From Platynereis dumerilii (taxonomy: Eukaryota > Annelida > Polychaeta > Phyllodocida > Nereididae), in contig JAPTHN010000150.1 in NCBI GenBank assembly GCA_026936325.1, positions 62,001 to 126,000 on the forward strand: a stretch of DNA of 64,000 bases. The letters are read 5' to 3'. How positions within the stretch are numbered: the stretch's first letter is position 1; each line of letters opens with the position of its first letter. A model generated the notes under the pieces. That model searched no databases and had not been told where the DNA came from. It saw only the letters and a list, made by a program, of their open reading frames with translations. Position numbers and translations under genes: made by a program. This document shows, in pieces, positions 22,180-34,000 of this stretch.

Positions 22180-24722
22180 GCCTTCGGCCGTTTCGCTGTG
22201 TGAATATAAGACAGGTCACACAAATATAAATCAAAGTCAAAATACTTTTATTTAACCAGGGTAGCTTATTCAGCACAAGCTGGTTTCCAATAAGGCCCTG
22301 ACACAGAAGACACACAGAGTTATTTTACATGGACAAGACAACATAGAAATAGAAATATAGATAAAAACATATAACACATTATAAATTATAAAAACACAAA
22401 TGGTAAATACAGATAAAATATAAAAGAAAAGATATGACTAGGTAGAGTTTAAAAGCACATTCGGTGGGATAAAATTTCAGACTTTAATTTACTTTTAAAA
22501 ATCCCAATAGAGGTAGAGTTTCTTGTGGCAGGGCTGAGAGAGTTCCACAATTTGGCTCCCAAATAGTTAAAAGCCTTTTGACCAGTCTGGGTTTTATATT
22601 TTGGGAGCTGTAGATTTCTTCTTGTGGTACTTCTTGTATCATAGGAATGGGTGCTGAATAAAAACGCTTCGGTTAAATAAGTAGGCGCAAGGCCATTCAA
22701 GCATTTAAACATTAAAATACATCTGTGGTAAAATAAACGTTCTGTCATGTACAGTGGGTCCCAAATTATTATGCAAGTTGGTTTTTTTATGATATCTCAA
22801 AAACTACCAAACACATTTAATAATCCTTCACACATAACAATGTATGTTCCATGAAGGCAATTTCCTGTAAGTTTTGTCTGATTCTGGTGGTGCAGTGAGG
22901 AGTTATGCCATAAAGCAGCCAATACCCTGTTTTTCGATGTTCCAAGTTATTATGCAAATGCAAGAAAAAGGGATCCGAAAGTACCAAAATGATCTTTTAA
23001 TCCTCTAAACACTTACCTCTTAATGTTTGATGAAAAACAGAACCTTCATTTCAAAAATGGTTGCTTTAATGACAAAGAAATCAATATTATTACCCTGCAT
23101 TGAAATAACATTGAAATTACTAACTTTTTGCAATAAAATGCTCCTCCAAGACAAACAAATTTTTTTATTATTATGAGACTCTCTCTAACTGTTACTTAGG
23201 ATTAGAACTCTTCCCAAAATTAAAGAGAAGCCATTTCGACCAATTAACATGAACAATATCTTCAAATGAAAATGATGAGGATTGGGCTTGCATTGACGGC
23301 AATGCTAATTTGATGGTAAAAAGAAGCACACATTTTTGACTTATTGTTATGTTTTGTAGAGAAAGAGAAATTGGTTCATCTTTACACAGGATATCATCAT
23401 AGTCTCACAGATATATTGTAATGTGAATTGGTTGTGATATGACATTTTCTTAAAACAACAGAGGCTTTATATTAAAGAAAAATGGTCATTTCAATGTTAT
23501 TCTAATGAAGAGGTTTTATATTGATTTCTTTGTCATTAAAGCAACCATTTTTGAAATAAAGGTTCTGTTTTTCATCAAACATTAAGAGGTAAGTGTTTAG
23601 AGGATTTAAAGATCATTTTGGTACTTTTGGATCACTTTTTCTTGAATTTGCATAATAATTTGGGACATCGAAAAACAGGGTATTTGCTGCTCTGTGGCAT
23701 AACTCCTCACTGCACCATCAGAATTGGACAAAACTTACAGGATATTGCCTTCATGCAACCTAATTTGTTATATGGAAAGGATTTTAAAATGTGTTCAGAT
23801 GTTTTTGAGATATCATACAAAAACCAACTTGCATAATAATTTGGGACCCACTGTAAAACCACTTTAACTCAGATAAAACACTGCTTGTTCTTGTGTCATA
23901 AGGTACTAGAAGAATAATTTTACCAGCTCTGTTTTGCAGTCTCTGCAGTTTTATAATGTCAGTTATGTTACAGTTTCCATAGACAGTATCACAGTAATCA
24001 AAGAGTGGTAGTATTATAGAGTTGTACAGCATTAGAGAGGTGCTACGATCCATCAGATGTCTTATTCTCCTTAGTAATCCTAATCGCTGTTTTATTTTTG
24101 ACTGAAGTTTACCAAGGTGAGTCTTCCAATTTAATGCAGAGTCAAGCCAGACACCAAGGTATTTGTAAGAATCAACATATTCCAGGGATTCGCATCCAAT
24201 ACATATTTCTGGGGTTTCAACTTTACTTAATCGTTTTTGGGTTCCAAAGAGCATAAATTTACATTTGGAGATATTGAGGTGGAGTTTGTTTTGGTAAAAC
24301 CAGTCATTTGCAGAAAGTAAGTCATATTCCAATTTGCTCTTTATCTCCACAATATCAGTTGATTTAAATAACAGAATTGTGTCATCCGCATAGAGATGTA
24401 CTTTGCAGTGTTCGAGACAGTTTTTAAAATCGTTTATGAAAAAGATAAAAAGCAGGGGCCCGAGAATGGACCCCTGGGGCACTCCACAGTTAATGTCTTG
24501 ATTCGATGATAGATGACTCTGAAATTTGACTTGTTGCTTCCTCTCCTTTAGATAATTGTTAAACCACAAAAATTCAGTGTCCTTGATACCAATGCATTTT
24601 AGCTTAAACAGTAATGTGTCAGAGTCAACCGTATCAAAGGCTTTCTTTAGATCGAGGTAAACAGCTCTTGTGAGATAGCCGTCATCCATGTTTTTCAAGA
24701 GGAAGTCAGTGATGTGGGTCGT
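22180..24722 (-). mobile_element. CR1-like LINE, 5'-truncated, split by a mariner-like element
   Basis: Minus-strand reverse transcriptase runs from about 24722 (already within RT) to 23860 with YLDLKKAFDTVD, GVPQGSILGPLLF and LYADDTILL. After the nested element it resumes at 22748 with the C-terminal part (MFKCLNGLAPTYL, KLWNSLSPATRN) ending at 22449. The 3' UTR runs to about 22180, near GGCCTTCGGCC. The catalytic YADD is intact. Truncation at 24722 abuts the inverted AGCTCAAAAT repeat of the composite insertion. Clade by RT and thumb style only. Confidence 0.82.
22752..23853. mobile_element. Tc1/mariner-like element with long IR/DR termini
   Basis: The 1102-bp element is flanked by TA (22750-22751 and 23854-23855), within the LINE. 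Its termini CAGTGGGTCCCAAATTATTA are inverted, and the inverted similarity extends about 340 bp inward from each end (22752 to about 23092, about 23515 to 23853). A second copy of the terminal motif (TTCCAAGTTATTATGCAAAT at 22939-22960; inverted at about 23646-23670) sits inside each arm. This is the IR/DR layout known from Sleeping Beauty-type transposons. No transposase. Confidence 0.85.
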
Positions 24723-25028
24723 AGCATAAATAAATCAAACACAACTAAAAATAAGTCAACACAGCTCAAAATATTGTGCATTCAACACAGACCATTGCAT
24801 CACAAGGAGATTTAAAAATTAATTTCTTGTGAATAAATCCCAATGGCCTGTGGCTCATCTAAGTTAGTACACTGTGCTATGGGCCTATATTTGAACACAG
24901 TCTGACTTGGAAATGTTGGTTGGAGTGTGTGCAAGCATCCATCTAATTACTCCCACAAATTAATTTAAGAGAGATAAAAAAAAAAAAATAACGTGCAAGC
25001 ACTTTAACAGCTGCTTGTAGATAGACTT

Positions 25029-25030
25029 AG

Positions 25031-25100
<70 letters not shown>
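25029..25100. repeat. (TATC)n microsatellite and pyrimidine tract
   Basis: About 17 TATC units are followed to 25265 by a CTTCC/TTTTCC-rich pyrimidine stretch. The ORF through it is a composition artefact. Confidence 0.9.
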
Positions 25101-26117
25101 CATGTATATATCCTCCCTCCCTTCCTCCCTTCCTCCCCCATCCCTTTTTTCCTTCCCATATTTTCCTTCCTATACTTTCCTTCCTGTACTTTCCTTTTTT
25201 CTTCCTTTTTTCCTTCATTTTTTCCTTCCTTTTTTCCTGCCTTTTTCCCTTCCTTCATTCTTTCTTTTGAATCTGCAAAGACTGGATGTGGCTGCAGCTG
25301 TTGCTGCTGGTTTCACTGCAGCTGATCATTTGAAACTCCCGCCAAAAACGAACATTTTAGTTTCGTAAATAAAAATTTTAATGTCACAGAAGTTTACCAA
25401 AAGTTGATGGAAGCAAGATAAAATTATATTTAGGCTGCAAGCAAAGTTTTAATGACATAGGTGAAACAACACGACCAGGGGAGTTGTCATAAGTTTTCTT
25501 GGAACTCCTCCGGTAATACAGGCTGCAAGCAGCTGTAAAAAGTGACCAGCTAAAGTGGTGTGCTACTCAGTTTTCTCTGGGATAGTGTAATATAAATGTT
25601 CTTTTTTCTTTTAAGTAAATAATTATTTAAAACTAAATGCAGTGTTATGAGAAGTGCTTGTTATAGATGGCGCTGTATGTGGCACAGCTTAATGTTATGA
25701 TTCGTTTGGCCAACTTACAGCATTGAGCTATCATACCTTGACAACTTATAGGATTGAGCTATCATAGCTTGAGAATTATTAACATTCTCAGACAACTCAA
25801 ATTATTGCTTCAGCACAGTTTTCAAATTATTCAGTGCAGCCTGGAAAACTCCTGTAATTTAAAATATCTCCATTACTGTTCTAACAGGTTCAGCAGTTAC
25901 TAACAGTTTTGTATTAAATCGATTGAAAAACCAGAAATTGCATGTTTTCGGATGACATACAATCAGTGCATTGAGAAAATAGTAATTTGTATATCTAATG
26001 AATCGGCCAGCTCTTGTTGCTGTGACACTTACAGGCTGTCAGGCATAGGTACTTTTGTAGATTTCACCGAACCTACTGATATTAAAAGCTCCTTTGGATG
26101 GCATCATTTGGATCATT

Positions 26118-26196
26118 ATGGAGAATTTCTTAAAGGGAATTTTATCTACATTGCTAATCTTAGGGTTTCATGGCAGTTTTACAATGGCCGCTGTTG
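26118..26196 (+). CDS. PAN-like gene copy 3, exon 1 (signal peptide)
   Basis: The ATG encodes MENFLKGILSTLLIL, then GFHGSFTMAAV, with the donor GTGAGC at 26197. It has the same 79-nt length and phase as copies 1 and 2. Upstream sequence (25839-26117) matches that of copy 2, including GGTTCAGCAGTTACTAACAG. The exon looks functional, but exon 2 is altered (27298-28141). Confidence 0.72.
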
Positions 26197-26229
26197 GTGA
26201 GCAATCTTCACTATTTTTTGGGCTCTGGA

Positions 26230-26580
26230 TGGGGTTATGAGGGACACGGAATACAAAATTGAAATGGCCAAGAGACAGGGAATTCAAAAGTAAAATCACA
26301 AATAAATGGGGATTCAAAAGTAAAGTCAAAAAGAGATGGGGATTCAAAAGTAAAATCGCAAAGAGATGGGGAATTCAAAGTAAAAATGGCCAAGAGACAG
26401 GGAATTCAAAAGTAATATGGAAAAGAGACAGGGAATTCAAAAGTAAAATGGCAAAGAGATGGGGAATTCAAATGTAAAATGGCCAAGAGACATGGAATTC
26501 AAAATCAAATGTAAAATGGCTAACAGGGAAACAGAGCCAGGGGACAGGGAATTCAAAAGTAAAATGGCCAGGGGACAGGG
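26230..26580. repeat. Intron minisatellite, gene copy 3
   Basis: Units of about 32 bp contain GGGAATTCAAAAGTAAAATGG with CAAGAGACA or CAAAGAGAT spacers, about nine copies. They are related to the minisatellites in copies 1 and 2 and more homogeneous here. Confidence 0.85.
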
Positions 26581-27121
26581 CAGGGCTTTGGAGTCGGGAG
26601 TCGGGTAGTGAACGGACTCAGACTCTCGCCTCCTTTGCCTTTCTGAAAAGCGACTCCGACTCCGAATCTTTAGGTCTCCTGAATTCCGACTCCGACTCCC
26701 GACTCCGCTTATCGGCATTATTGCACACATATATTACATGCCCTGTCAGCATGCCTCGGCGGTCCAGCGTCGGCCTAGCGTCAGTCCGATTTCAGTAGCA
26801 TCGGACCAGCTTCGGGACGAAGTTGGACCGCCGAGGCACGCTGATAGGGAGGTTAGCAGGGGAGAAAAATAAATTCGACTAAGTTTTCATGGGATTCTGC
26901 ACATGAACACTTGTTTAGTAAGTTATGTGTAAAATTTGAAATACATTTCACAATTTTGGTAGCTGTGTTTTTGTAAATTATATTAATTATTTTTAGGAGT
27001 CAGGAGTCACCAATTTAATTTCCGACTCCGACTCCACCTGAAAATCAAAGTTCGACTCCGACTCCACCCAAAAACCTCCGACTGCACGACTCCGACTCCT
27101 GACTCCGACTCCAAAGCCCTG
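26581..27121. mobile_element. hAT-like MITE with GACTCC repeats
   Basis: The ends CAGGGCTTTGGAGTCGG and GACTCCAAAGCCCTG are inverted. The 8-bp duplication GGACAGGG flanks it (26573-26580 and 27122-27129), as in hAT transposons. Both arms are built from short GACTCC / GGAGTC units. It carries a nested hairpin (about 26738-26852). Confidence 0.85.
26738..26852. repeat. Nested hairpin inside the hAT-like MITE
   Basis: CATGCCTCGGCGGTCCA faces TGGACCGCCGAGGCACG, a near-perfect GC-rich inverted repeat with about 70 bp between the arms. It is likely a separate small fold-back insertion. Confidence 0.65.
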
Positions 27122-27306
27122 GGACAGGGTGATATGCAAACCTCATCTATTGTCCTCACTGGTATATCGAGCATTGTAAGTTCTTTTTTGCTTTCTACAC
27201 ATTTTCTTAACTTCTTTACCCAGGTGTCAATAATCTATAGCTGATTGCCAGTCAAAATTATGTAACTTATTAAATATGTTAAATCTCTATTTTCCAGTTG
27301 AACAAG

Positions 27307-27920
27307 CATGGTCACACAACCTATTGCTTTGGCAATCACATTTCAAGTGTGGACTCTGTTGACCTGAGGTGCGAAACAGGTGATTATAACAAACAGTCAA
27401 TGCCAAACAATGCTAAACAATATAATCCAGCCTGCCATTTTGTAACAGGGCCTCTTGAAACACCTTCAGAACATAAGAATATGTGTCAGAGACTTGCACT
27501 TATTGCCAAAGAATATCTTGATTGGACGTTTTAACATCCATTTATTGACATAGGACTATCTACTTACCAAACCTTCATTGCAAGGGATATACCTGGAGAG
27601 GGCAAATTAAACATAGTGCCCCGTAGATGATAAAATGCAAGTTAAGAGATTGAAATTCTCCCTAAACCATGTCAACATTGAAAACTTTGCCAATTCACCT
27701 GGCAATTTTGAAACCCTTTAATTCAGTATCAAAGAAATCTGAAGGTGTACTTTTGCATAGATATAGCCAATAATGACTGCATAGACAGTTCTGCATGGTG
27801 TTATGTGGCTGACAACAATTAGATATATAGTAATTTGGCTTTTTTTTAGACATGTGCTTTTCTCAAGACATTGTTATGATCAAACAGGAAGTGCAACAAC
27901 AGTGCCACCTTACCTACACC
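27307..27920. mobile_element. 614-bp insertion at the start of exon 2, gene copy 3
   Basis: In copy 2 the acceptor joins TTGAACAAGGTCATTTCC directly. In copy 3 the same acceptor and TTGAACAAG are followed by 614 bp of unrelated sequence, then TGAACAAGGTCATTTCC. The 8-bp TGAACAAG is duplicated (27299-27306 and 27921-27928). No convincing terminal inverted repeats are seen. A 78-residue ORF inside has no recognised family. Confidence 0.75.
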
Positions 27921-28141
27921 TGAACAAGGTCATTTCCAGGCTCACCTGCAACCAGATGACATTTCCTTTAACTTCAGGATGAAATGTGCCTCAAGCTGTC
28001 TTGGTCGCCATGGATACAAGTGCCGGGCAATTGAAATTATTGAACAGAGTGGCAAACCAGTTTGTACAACCTACGACAATACTGCAACAATTACGGGGAA
28101 GCCGCCATTCATCCGGGTCTATCCAGCACCAACTCTTGATT
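27921..28141 (+). pseudogene. PAN-like gene copy 3, exon 2, displaced from its acceptor
   Basis: The frame is open and encodes EQGHFQAHLQPDDIS, CASSCLGRHGYKCRAIE, CTTYDNTATITG and FIRVYPAPTLD, with the donor GTAAGT at 28142. It is nearly identical to copy 2. The natural acceptor is at 27296-27297, but a 614-bp insertion separates it from the exon body, and the sequence just before 27921 (CTTACCTACACC) has no AG at the junction. Splicing would have to include the insertion or find another site. No third exon was found downstream to 30430. I call it probably non-functional. Confidence 0.7.
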
Positions 28142-29601
28142 GTAAGTATTTACTTGTAGTATTGTGCCCAACAGCTAGGAGGAGAGGAGTCACAGTGATC
28201 CAGTATAGACTATGTACAGTGCTGTCTATAAGTAAGTGAAACCGGAGATTTTTTTCCATTGGGTCAAGATAGACAGATAGATAGATAGATATGGTAAGTG
28301 CAGCCCCCTAAGCCAAGTTATGGGTGCTCGGGAGGGTTGATTGATAAGATGGGAGAGAGAGCATGAGTCCTAAACATGTTAGACATTTACTTCATGTGAG
28401 GGATCTTTTACTGGTCCAGCACAGGCACTCTTACAAGGGCCCGCCAATTTAACGTGACGTCTCATCCACAGGACATCGGGCTGGGGTTTTGCTCATGAAG
28501 GTCCACTGAAATTTTGGGTACCCCAATTGGGAGTCCAAAGACCTTCAGGCGCAGCAGGTGGAGCAGGCAGAGCTGGCAGAGATCTTAATCACTCAGCCAC
28601 CCCGACAATTTTAAACATAGTCAACCATTCTGCCTATGCAAGAATGGCCCAAAAAACCAACTTTTGAGTTTCTGTGGGTGTTCCTCCAACATCATATATC
28701 TTACATTTTAATTGATGAATATTTGGAAAAATTAATTATCTATCTATCTATCCTTTGATATGAGAAGAAGACAATATGTACATGTACATATGTGGCAAAA
28801 TCTTTTATAAGTAAATAACCCCCCATTTCCATTGAAATAACATTGGCCTTACGTTTGACTTGCTGTACTCAGGGGTGACCATTTATTATCCAAGCGGGGC
28901 TTGGAGTTTTTTTAGATAAATAATTTCTTGCTCAGTTTTGGAGAAATCAATTCTTTCTGGGCTGTCTTGAAACTTTTTTTCTGTTGGGGGTATTTCTTAA
29001 CGAGGTGTAGGGCAGCTGGTCTAAACGAGGTGATGCTTGATTTTGGAATGAATATTCGAAGATTTCGCTTGCTTGAAATAAATAATTATGGTCGCCATTA
29101 CCATGAAATAATTTCCCGCTGAGGAAAACTCCACGCCCCCTTGAAAATTAAATGGTCACCCCCTTATAAAAGACTTTTGTCCCTAGTTCTGAGTAAAGAT
29201 GATGATCTGCCATATCATCTCAAATGCCTCAAATAACATATCCTGTGTGATGTGAGTGTGACACGATATGTTTTCATCTCAACGGATGGGAATCCATGAT
29301 TCCACAGGTCATTTGGTTGAGGATGTTTAGCATTAAACCAATTGCTAAACATCACCTGTTTCACTTACACAAAGGTGGCACTGTAGGTCGATAATTAGAA
29401 ATGTTTAAAGAAGTGTTTTATATCTGAAGTTGGTATTGTATACAGACAATAATAAACTATGGAGTTATTTGTGGAAAATATTCTTCTTTCTATTTCTGAG
29501 GTATATCGATAAAAAGTGTTTACCTCCTGACGATTTCTGCAAATCCGCAAAAGCTGCGATAGTTACCAAGTTAGCTACATCAATAGAAGATAAGTCATAA
29601 T

Positions 29602-29862
29602 CATTATGTTTTTCTATTTGGTTTTCTCTCAGCCTATCCTCAACAATAGTAATTGTTGCGTTCTACATATTTCTCACAAATTAGTGGCTTCTTGTATCTA
29701 AAAGTGCACACTCTTGACAGCAAAATAACACAGGTCTCACTTTGCTTGAGACTTTATGAAAGCTATAATAGTCCAGTCATCCTAGCCCAAAAATGCTCTA
29801 AACCTAGACAACAACTATTGTTGAGGATAGGCTGAGAGAAGACCAAATAGAAAAACATAATG
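29602..29862. mobile_element. Fold-back MITE, 261 bp
   Basis: About 48 bp at each end are near-perfect inverted repeats: CATTATGTTTTTCTATTTGG and its complement CCAAATAGAAAAACATAATG, continuing through CAGCCTATCCTCAACAATAG. No coding capacity. Confidence 0.8.
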
Positions 29863-29887
29863 GGTAAAAACTGAAAGTTGTGGCCAG

Positions 29888-30135
29888 CAGGGGAATATCT
29901 AGAAATGGCCAGGGGGGGGGGCTAACATTTGGTGAAAAGGAGTGCTCTGCATTTCCTATCTCCTCCATTTTAATCTTGGGCATGAGGGTTAAGGGGCTTG
30001 CCCCTCAACCCTGAAACAACTTCAAATAAATATTGTTCAGAATTTCAATAATATATAATACAGAAGGGTAAATCCATCCAACAAAAAATGTGCAACCCTG
30101 TATCCCCTTCTTGAGACACGCTAGCTGTGCCACTG
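29888..30135. mobile_element. CAGGGG...CCACTG MITE, second member
   Basis: It starts CAGGGGAATATCTAGAAATG and ends CTGTGCCACTG. It shares its left 30 bp with 17113-17257 and is longer. Confidence 0.55.
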
Positions 30136-30429
30136 GCAGCAAACTGTAAACAACATTCAGATTAGACTGTTTATGACTATTATGAGTAACAGTTGTTTAT
30201 TGACTTTCATAGTTTGTAATATTTTTCTTTTTTTCAGTTATGCTTGATAAAACTTTCATACTATGTCACATACCATATATGGCTATTCTCTACACTACAT
30301 CATATGCCAACACTGCATCACACTCCTCACCACAGCCAATCACTATGCCCCAGAAGTGTGAGGTCACATACCAATTTTGCAAGATTTTTCAGATTCTATA
30401 TACTTTCTGGAAGGATAATAAGTAATCAG

Positions 30430-31097
30430 AATGTGGTCTCCAGCTGAAATTTTCATACAGTGTAATTCCCAAAAAGTTGAAAGTTTTAACAAATTCAATG
30501 TTCTTGCCATTTATTTTATTTCTGGGGTATCGGTTTTTCACTGTTGTGTACAGAATAGCATTTCTTTAGTTTTTTTTACAATTTAATGATAATTTGTTTA
30601 TCTCTAGCCAGCTGCTGACCTTCATTAATTCATTGCTGATGAGTTCATTTGAATTTTTGAATGGATCAATCAGTTGTATCACTTTCATTGTTGTGATTAA
30701 TGTGGAGTCATCTGCGTTGGTTATAGGATAAAAATATCAAAAGCATTGGCCATGTCATTTACGTATAATAAATAGAAAAGGTTTCAGAATTGAACCTTGT
30801 GGTGCACCAGTTGTAATAGGAAGTAGGTCTGATTTATTACCATTGAATTCAACATACTGATACCTATTTGAGAGATAACTTTTTAAAAGACTAAATGCTG
30901 AGTCTTTAATGCCATAGAATTGTAATTTTTCTAGTAATATTGAATGGTCCAGTGTATCAAAAGCTTTCGATAAATCTAGATATATAATTATAGGAATTTC
31001 ATTATTGTCCATTTCAGAAGTTAATCGCACTGCAAGCTCAATGTCAGCATATTCTGTACTGTGGTTTTGCCTGAAATCATACTGGCTTACATGTATA
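30430..31097 (-). mobile_element. LINE, RT fragment (3' piece of a split copy)
   Basis: Minus-strand reverse transcriptase encodes QYDFRQNHSTE, IIYLDLSKAFDTLDHS, KSYLSNRYQYVEFNG and GAPQGSILKPFLF. Downstream to about 30430 the frame decays. Its upstream part continues at 35510-35683 and then 40461-40773, so one LINE copy is spread over 10 kb by later insertions. Confidence 0.8.
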
Positions 31098-34000
31098 TGG
31101 GTCATTCCACACCAAATCAACCAAATTTCCGAAAATCCCCAGCATGACCGTCTCTGATTCCAATGCAAACTACATTTCGGGAATATTATCAGGAAAGAGC
31201 AAATCCAAAATTGCAGGACGATAGCACAAATATTTTTGGAGTTATGATCAAATGAATTGTGAAAAAATGGAAAAAATGGCTATCAAACTTTCAATATGGC
31301 CCTAAACGTTTTGATATTTTTTTGCAATGCATTAGATACCCAAAAGTAATAAACAGTAGCAGAGAAATGGCATTCCATGAAATTGTCTGTCCCACAGAAA
31401 TTTTCAAAGTTGACTGATTTATCACACTAAAATCCAATATTCATAATTTTTTTTGGTAACCTTAAATACATCCCAAAACTGTCATACTTTCTATGGTATT
31501 ACTTTGCTACATAGAGCAATACAATAAGTATTAATGTTCCAAAACTAGCAGTTCTCGAAATACGGCCAGCTTAACTTATGAATTTTACAAAACAAGACAT
31601 TTTCAAGCAACAAAAACGGCCATGTGGCGTAGGTGATATAGAAAAGACAACTACAGGGCATAAAAGAACTTGGAATTATATATTAAAGTATGTGTGTATT
31701 TGAGTCCTTCATTCTGAAGATGAGCACTCAAGTAGAGTGTTTTTTCAACTTTGATAATTTTTTATTTATTTGGAAATGTGGAAAAAATTGTGCAAGTGGA
31801 TTGCAGTAGATTGGTTAAGACGAATATCACTTCCTGCCGTGTAATAAATGAATAGTAAGAATATGCTGTGTAAAATAAGGCCTATCTCAAAAATAATGAA
31901 GCCACAGGGCCGATTTTCATTGGGGATAAAAAAAATGTAGGAATGGATGTATGCGGATAAAAAAATTGTAGGAATGGATGTATGCAACACCTTTATATTG
32001 CACCATTGCTTTGATCACATTCTTGTGCCATAGTCCAGAAAATTTCATGACAATATTACAGACGGTTGTTGAGATAATCTTGAAAGTAGATTGAAAAACG
32101 TGAATTTTTCACTATTTTAACGTGACATCATATTTTATTTTCTCCACTTTAATTATTCCAGGTGTATGAAAATTGACATGTCTCATTGTCATTTTCTTAA
32201 TTTTCCTTTTATCTCTATGTCCAAAGGCTTCATAAATTTATTAAAACAATTATATTGATATGATTGTTTTGACATTATCGAATTCTTCGTGTTCAAAGGT
32301 TGACTTCGAAAAATTGAGTCAAATTTGAAGCTTCCTGATCTGGGATGTTGTAATTTCCCTTTTACACATGTCAGTTGAATATTTTTGCCATTTCAAAAGA
32401 TCTAGCATAATATCTATTTAGTTGTTTTGGAGCCTTTCATGCTTGTGAAAAATTAATTTCATGAAAAAATTCCAATGAATATGAGGGAAGGTGCATGTGT
32501 CCCACGTGTAACGCAAGGAATACTTTCATGCGGCAAAAAGCTATGAAAGCTCTGATTTTAACCTGGATTGGCTTGAAACGTAGTAAATCTGTGAAACATC
32601 AATAAACTAAGAACTAATACTTGTTGGTGACTGATACCTGGTGGTAAAATACAAAAATTACTTTGTCGCACGTGTAACGCTCACAAAAATATTGATCATA
32701 TTCAATTTTTTTTCCTGTAAATAGTGGATACTAATATTACCTGTTGTGACAATTGACACACTATTTTAGTAGTTTGTACATGTTTCATGACCTAGCCAAT
32801 AATATAATGGCATATATTAGTTTTTTGAAAATTTGGGGCCAAATTGGCTATAAAGGCAATATCCAATCAAATGACACCCTTTTCATTCGAAACGGTCGTA
32901 CTTTTCCATTAGTTATGACTTATAATATCATATAAAATCGATTGTAAGCAAAACCAGAACATTTTTTGCAATTTCATGCGACATCATTACTCAAAATCAG
33001 GATTTAAACTGAAAAAAGGGCCAAAAATCATGTTTCTTTCATCTTTTGCTGAGTTAATACTCACTTCAGTGGCACTTATTTGGTATGAATTTGAAGCCAA
33101 CATTCAGACCCATAACATAGGACAATTGAAATTGTTTTAAAGGAACAGATATGTTTCTGAGGCAAATTTAATTACGTTTTTTGAAAAATATTTCTGAAAA
33201 ATTATCAAAAATAGTGTGTTTCTCACAATATAAATTTGGTGTATCGGAATGAAAACTGCCCTGAAGACTCTACACTATTTGCCCTAGATGTCATCATACA
33301 AAGAAATTTGATTTCCTTTGATGATAAAATGACATTTAGTTTGGTTTCTTTTGTAGACATGGAAATAAAAACTTTAAAATAGTTTGTATTATTCTGCTAT
33401 CATCAGTTATTTCCACTGGTTGGAACTCCATGGTAAATATATTTTCTGGAACTTCGATATGTTCTTAACAAAACTGCATGGTAATTTAAATAGAAAAATA
33501 CATTATAAAATTTTGATGGTCATGTCACACTTTGGCTTCATTATTTTTGAGATAGGCCATAACACTTTCTGAACTTTTTAACTACTTATCCGCTGGGATG
33601 AAGCGCAAATTTTTCCCAACATTTTCTTAGGACTTCAATCATCACACGATGATAAAAATTTAGTGTCCAATTTGAAAAACTATCTACTTTTATAGGTGAA
33701 CGAGGGCTGCAGTGGGTAGCTACCAAATATTACATATGAAACAGTTTTAAATTAGCAAAAATTGTATTTTCGACCAACAGCTCATGATCAGTCACTGATT
33801 TCAACAATTATACAGTCAAAAGGCACCACACAGTTATGTCTGGATCTTTTGACATCAGAAAACATCCACACAATGCCATGAGATGTCCGTCAAATTACCA
33901 AGATACCAATCACTATCTGAACAACAAAAAGCCGGATTTTACTTCATTTATTTCCAAAAATTGTTATCCAGAACAAGTAAAACTAATTGAGAGTGATTTA

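Larger units (their letters stand above)
19386..25836. mobile_element. Composite insertion of about 6.4 kb upstream of gene copy 3
   Basis: This block interrupts a flank that is continuous upstream of copy 2. Its margins carry repeated AGCTGAGATAACTCAAA-type units (19400-19670), inverted at 24725-24780 and 25690-25830 (AAGTCAACACAGCTCAAAAT; GAGCTATCATA). The outer ends CACTGTTTCAGCTC and TTATTCAGTG are loosely inverted. Inside lie a CACGTG fold-back element, a LINE with a mariner-like insertion, and microsatellites. It may be one large TIR element filled by later insertions, or several insertions. The edges are approximate. Confidence 0.5.
28142..30429. other. Downstream of gene copy 3, no exon found
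   Basis: The first about 450 bp match intron 2 of copy 2 (ATTTTTTTCCATTGGGTCAAG, a short ATAG run). After that come AT-rich sequence, a fold-back MITE (29602-29862) and a CAGGGG...CCACTG MITE (29888-30135). A poly-pyrimidine AG at 30237 precedes a short frame, but nothing there resembles exon 3 of copy 2. Confidence 0.5.

Noticed and set aside
25102-25368. 88-residue Ser/Pro/Phe-rich ORF
   Set aside because: It is the translation of a pyrimidine-rich microsatellite flank.
27298-27534. 78-residue ORF at the start of exon 2, copy 3
   Set aside because: Only its first few bases are exon. The rest is the inserted 614 bp, with no family match and no splice donor seen.
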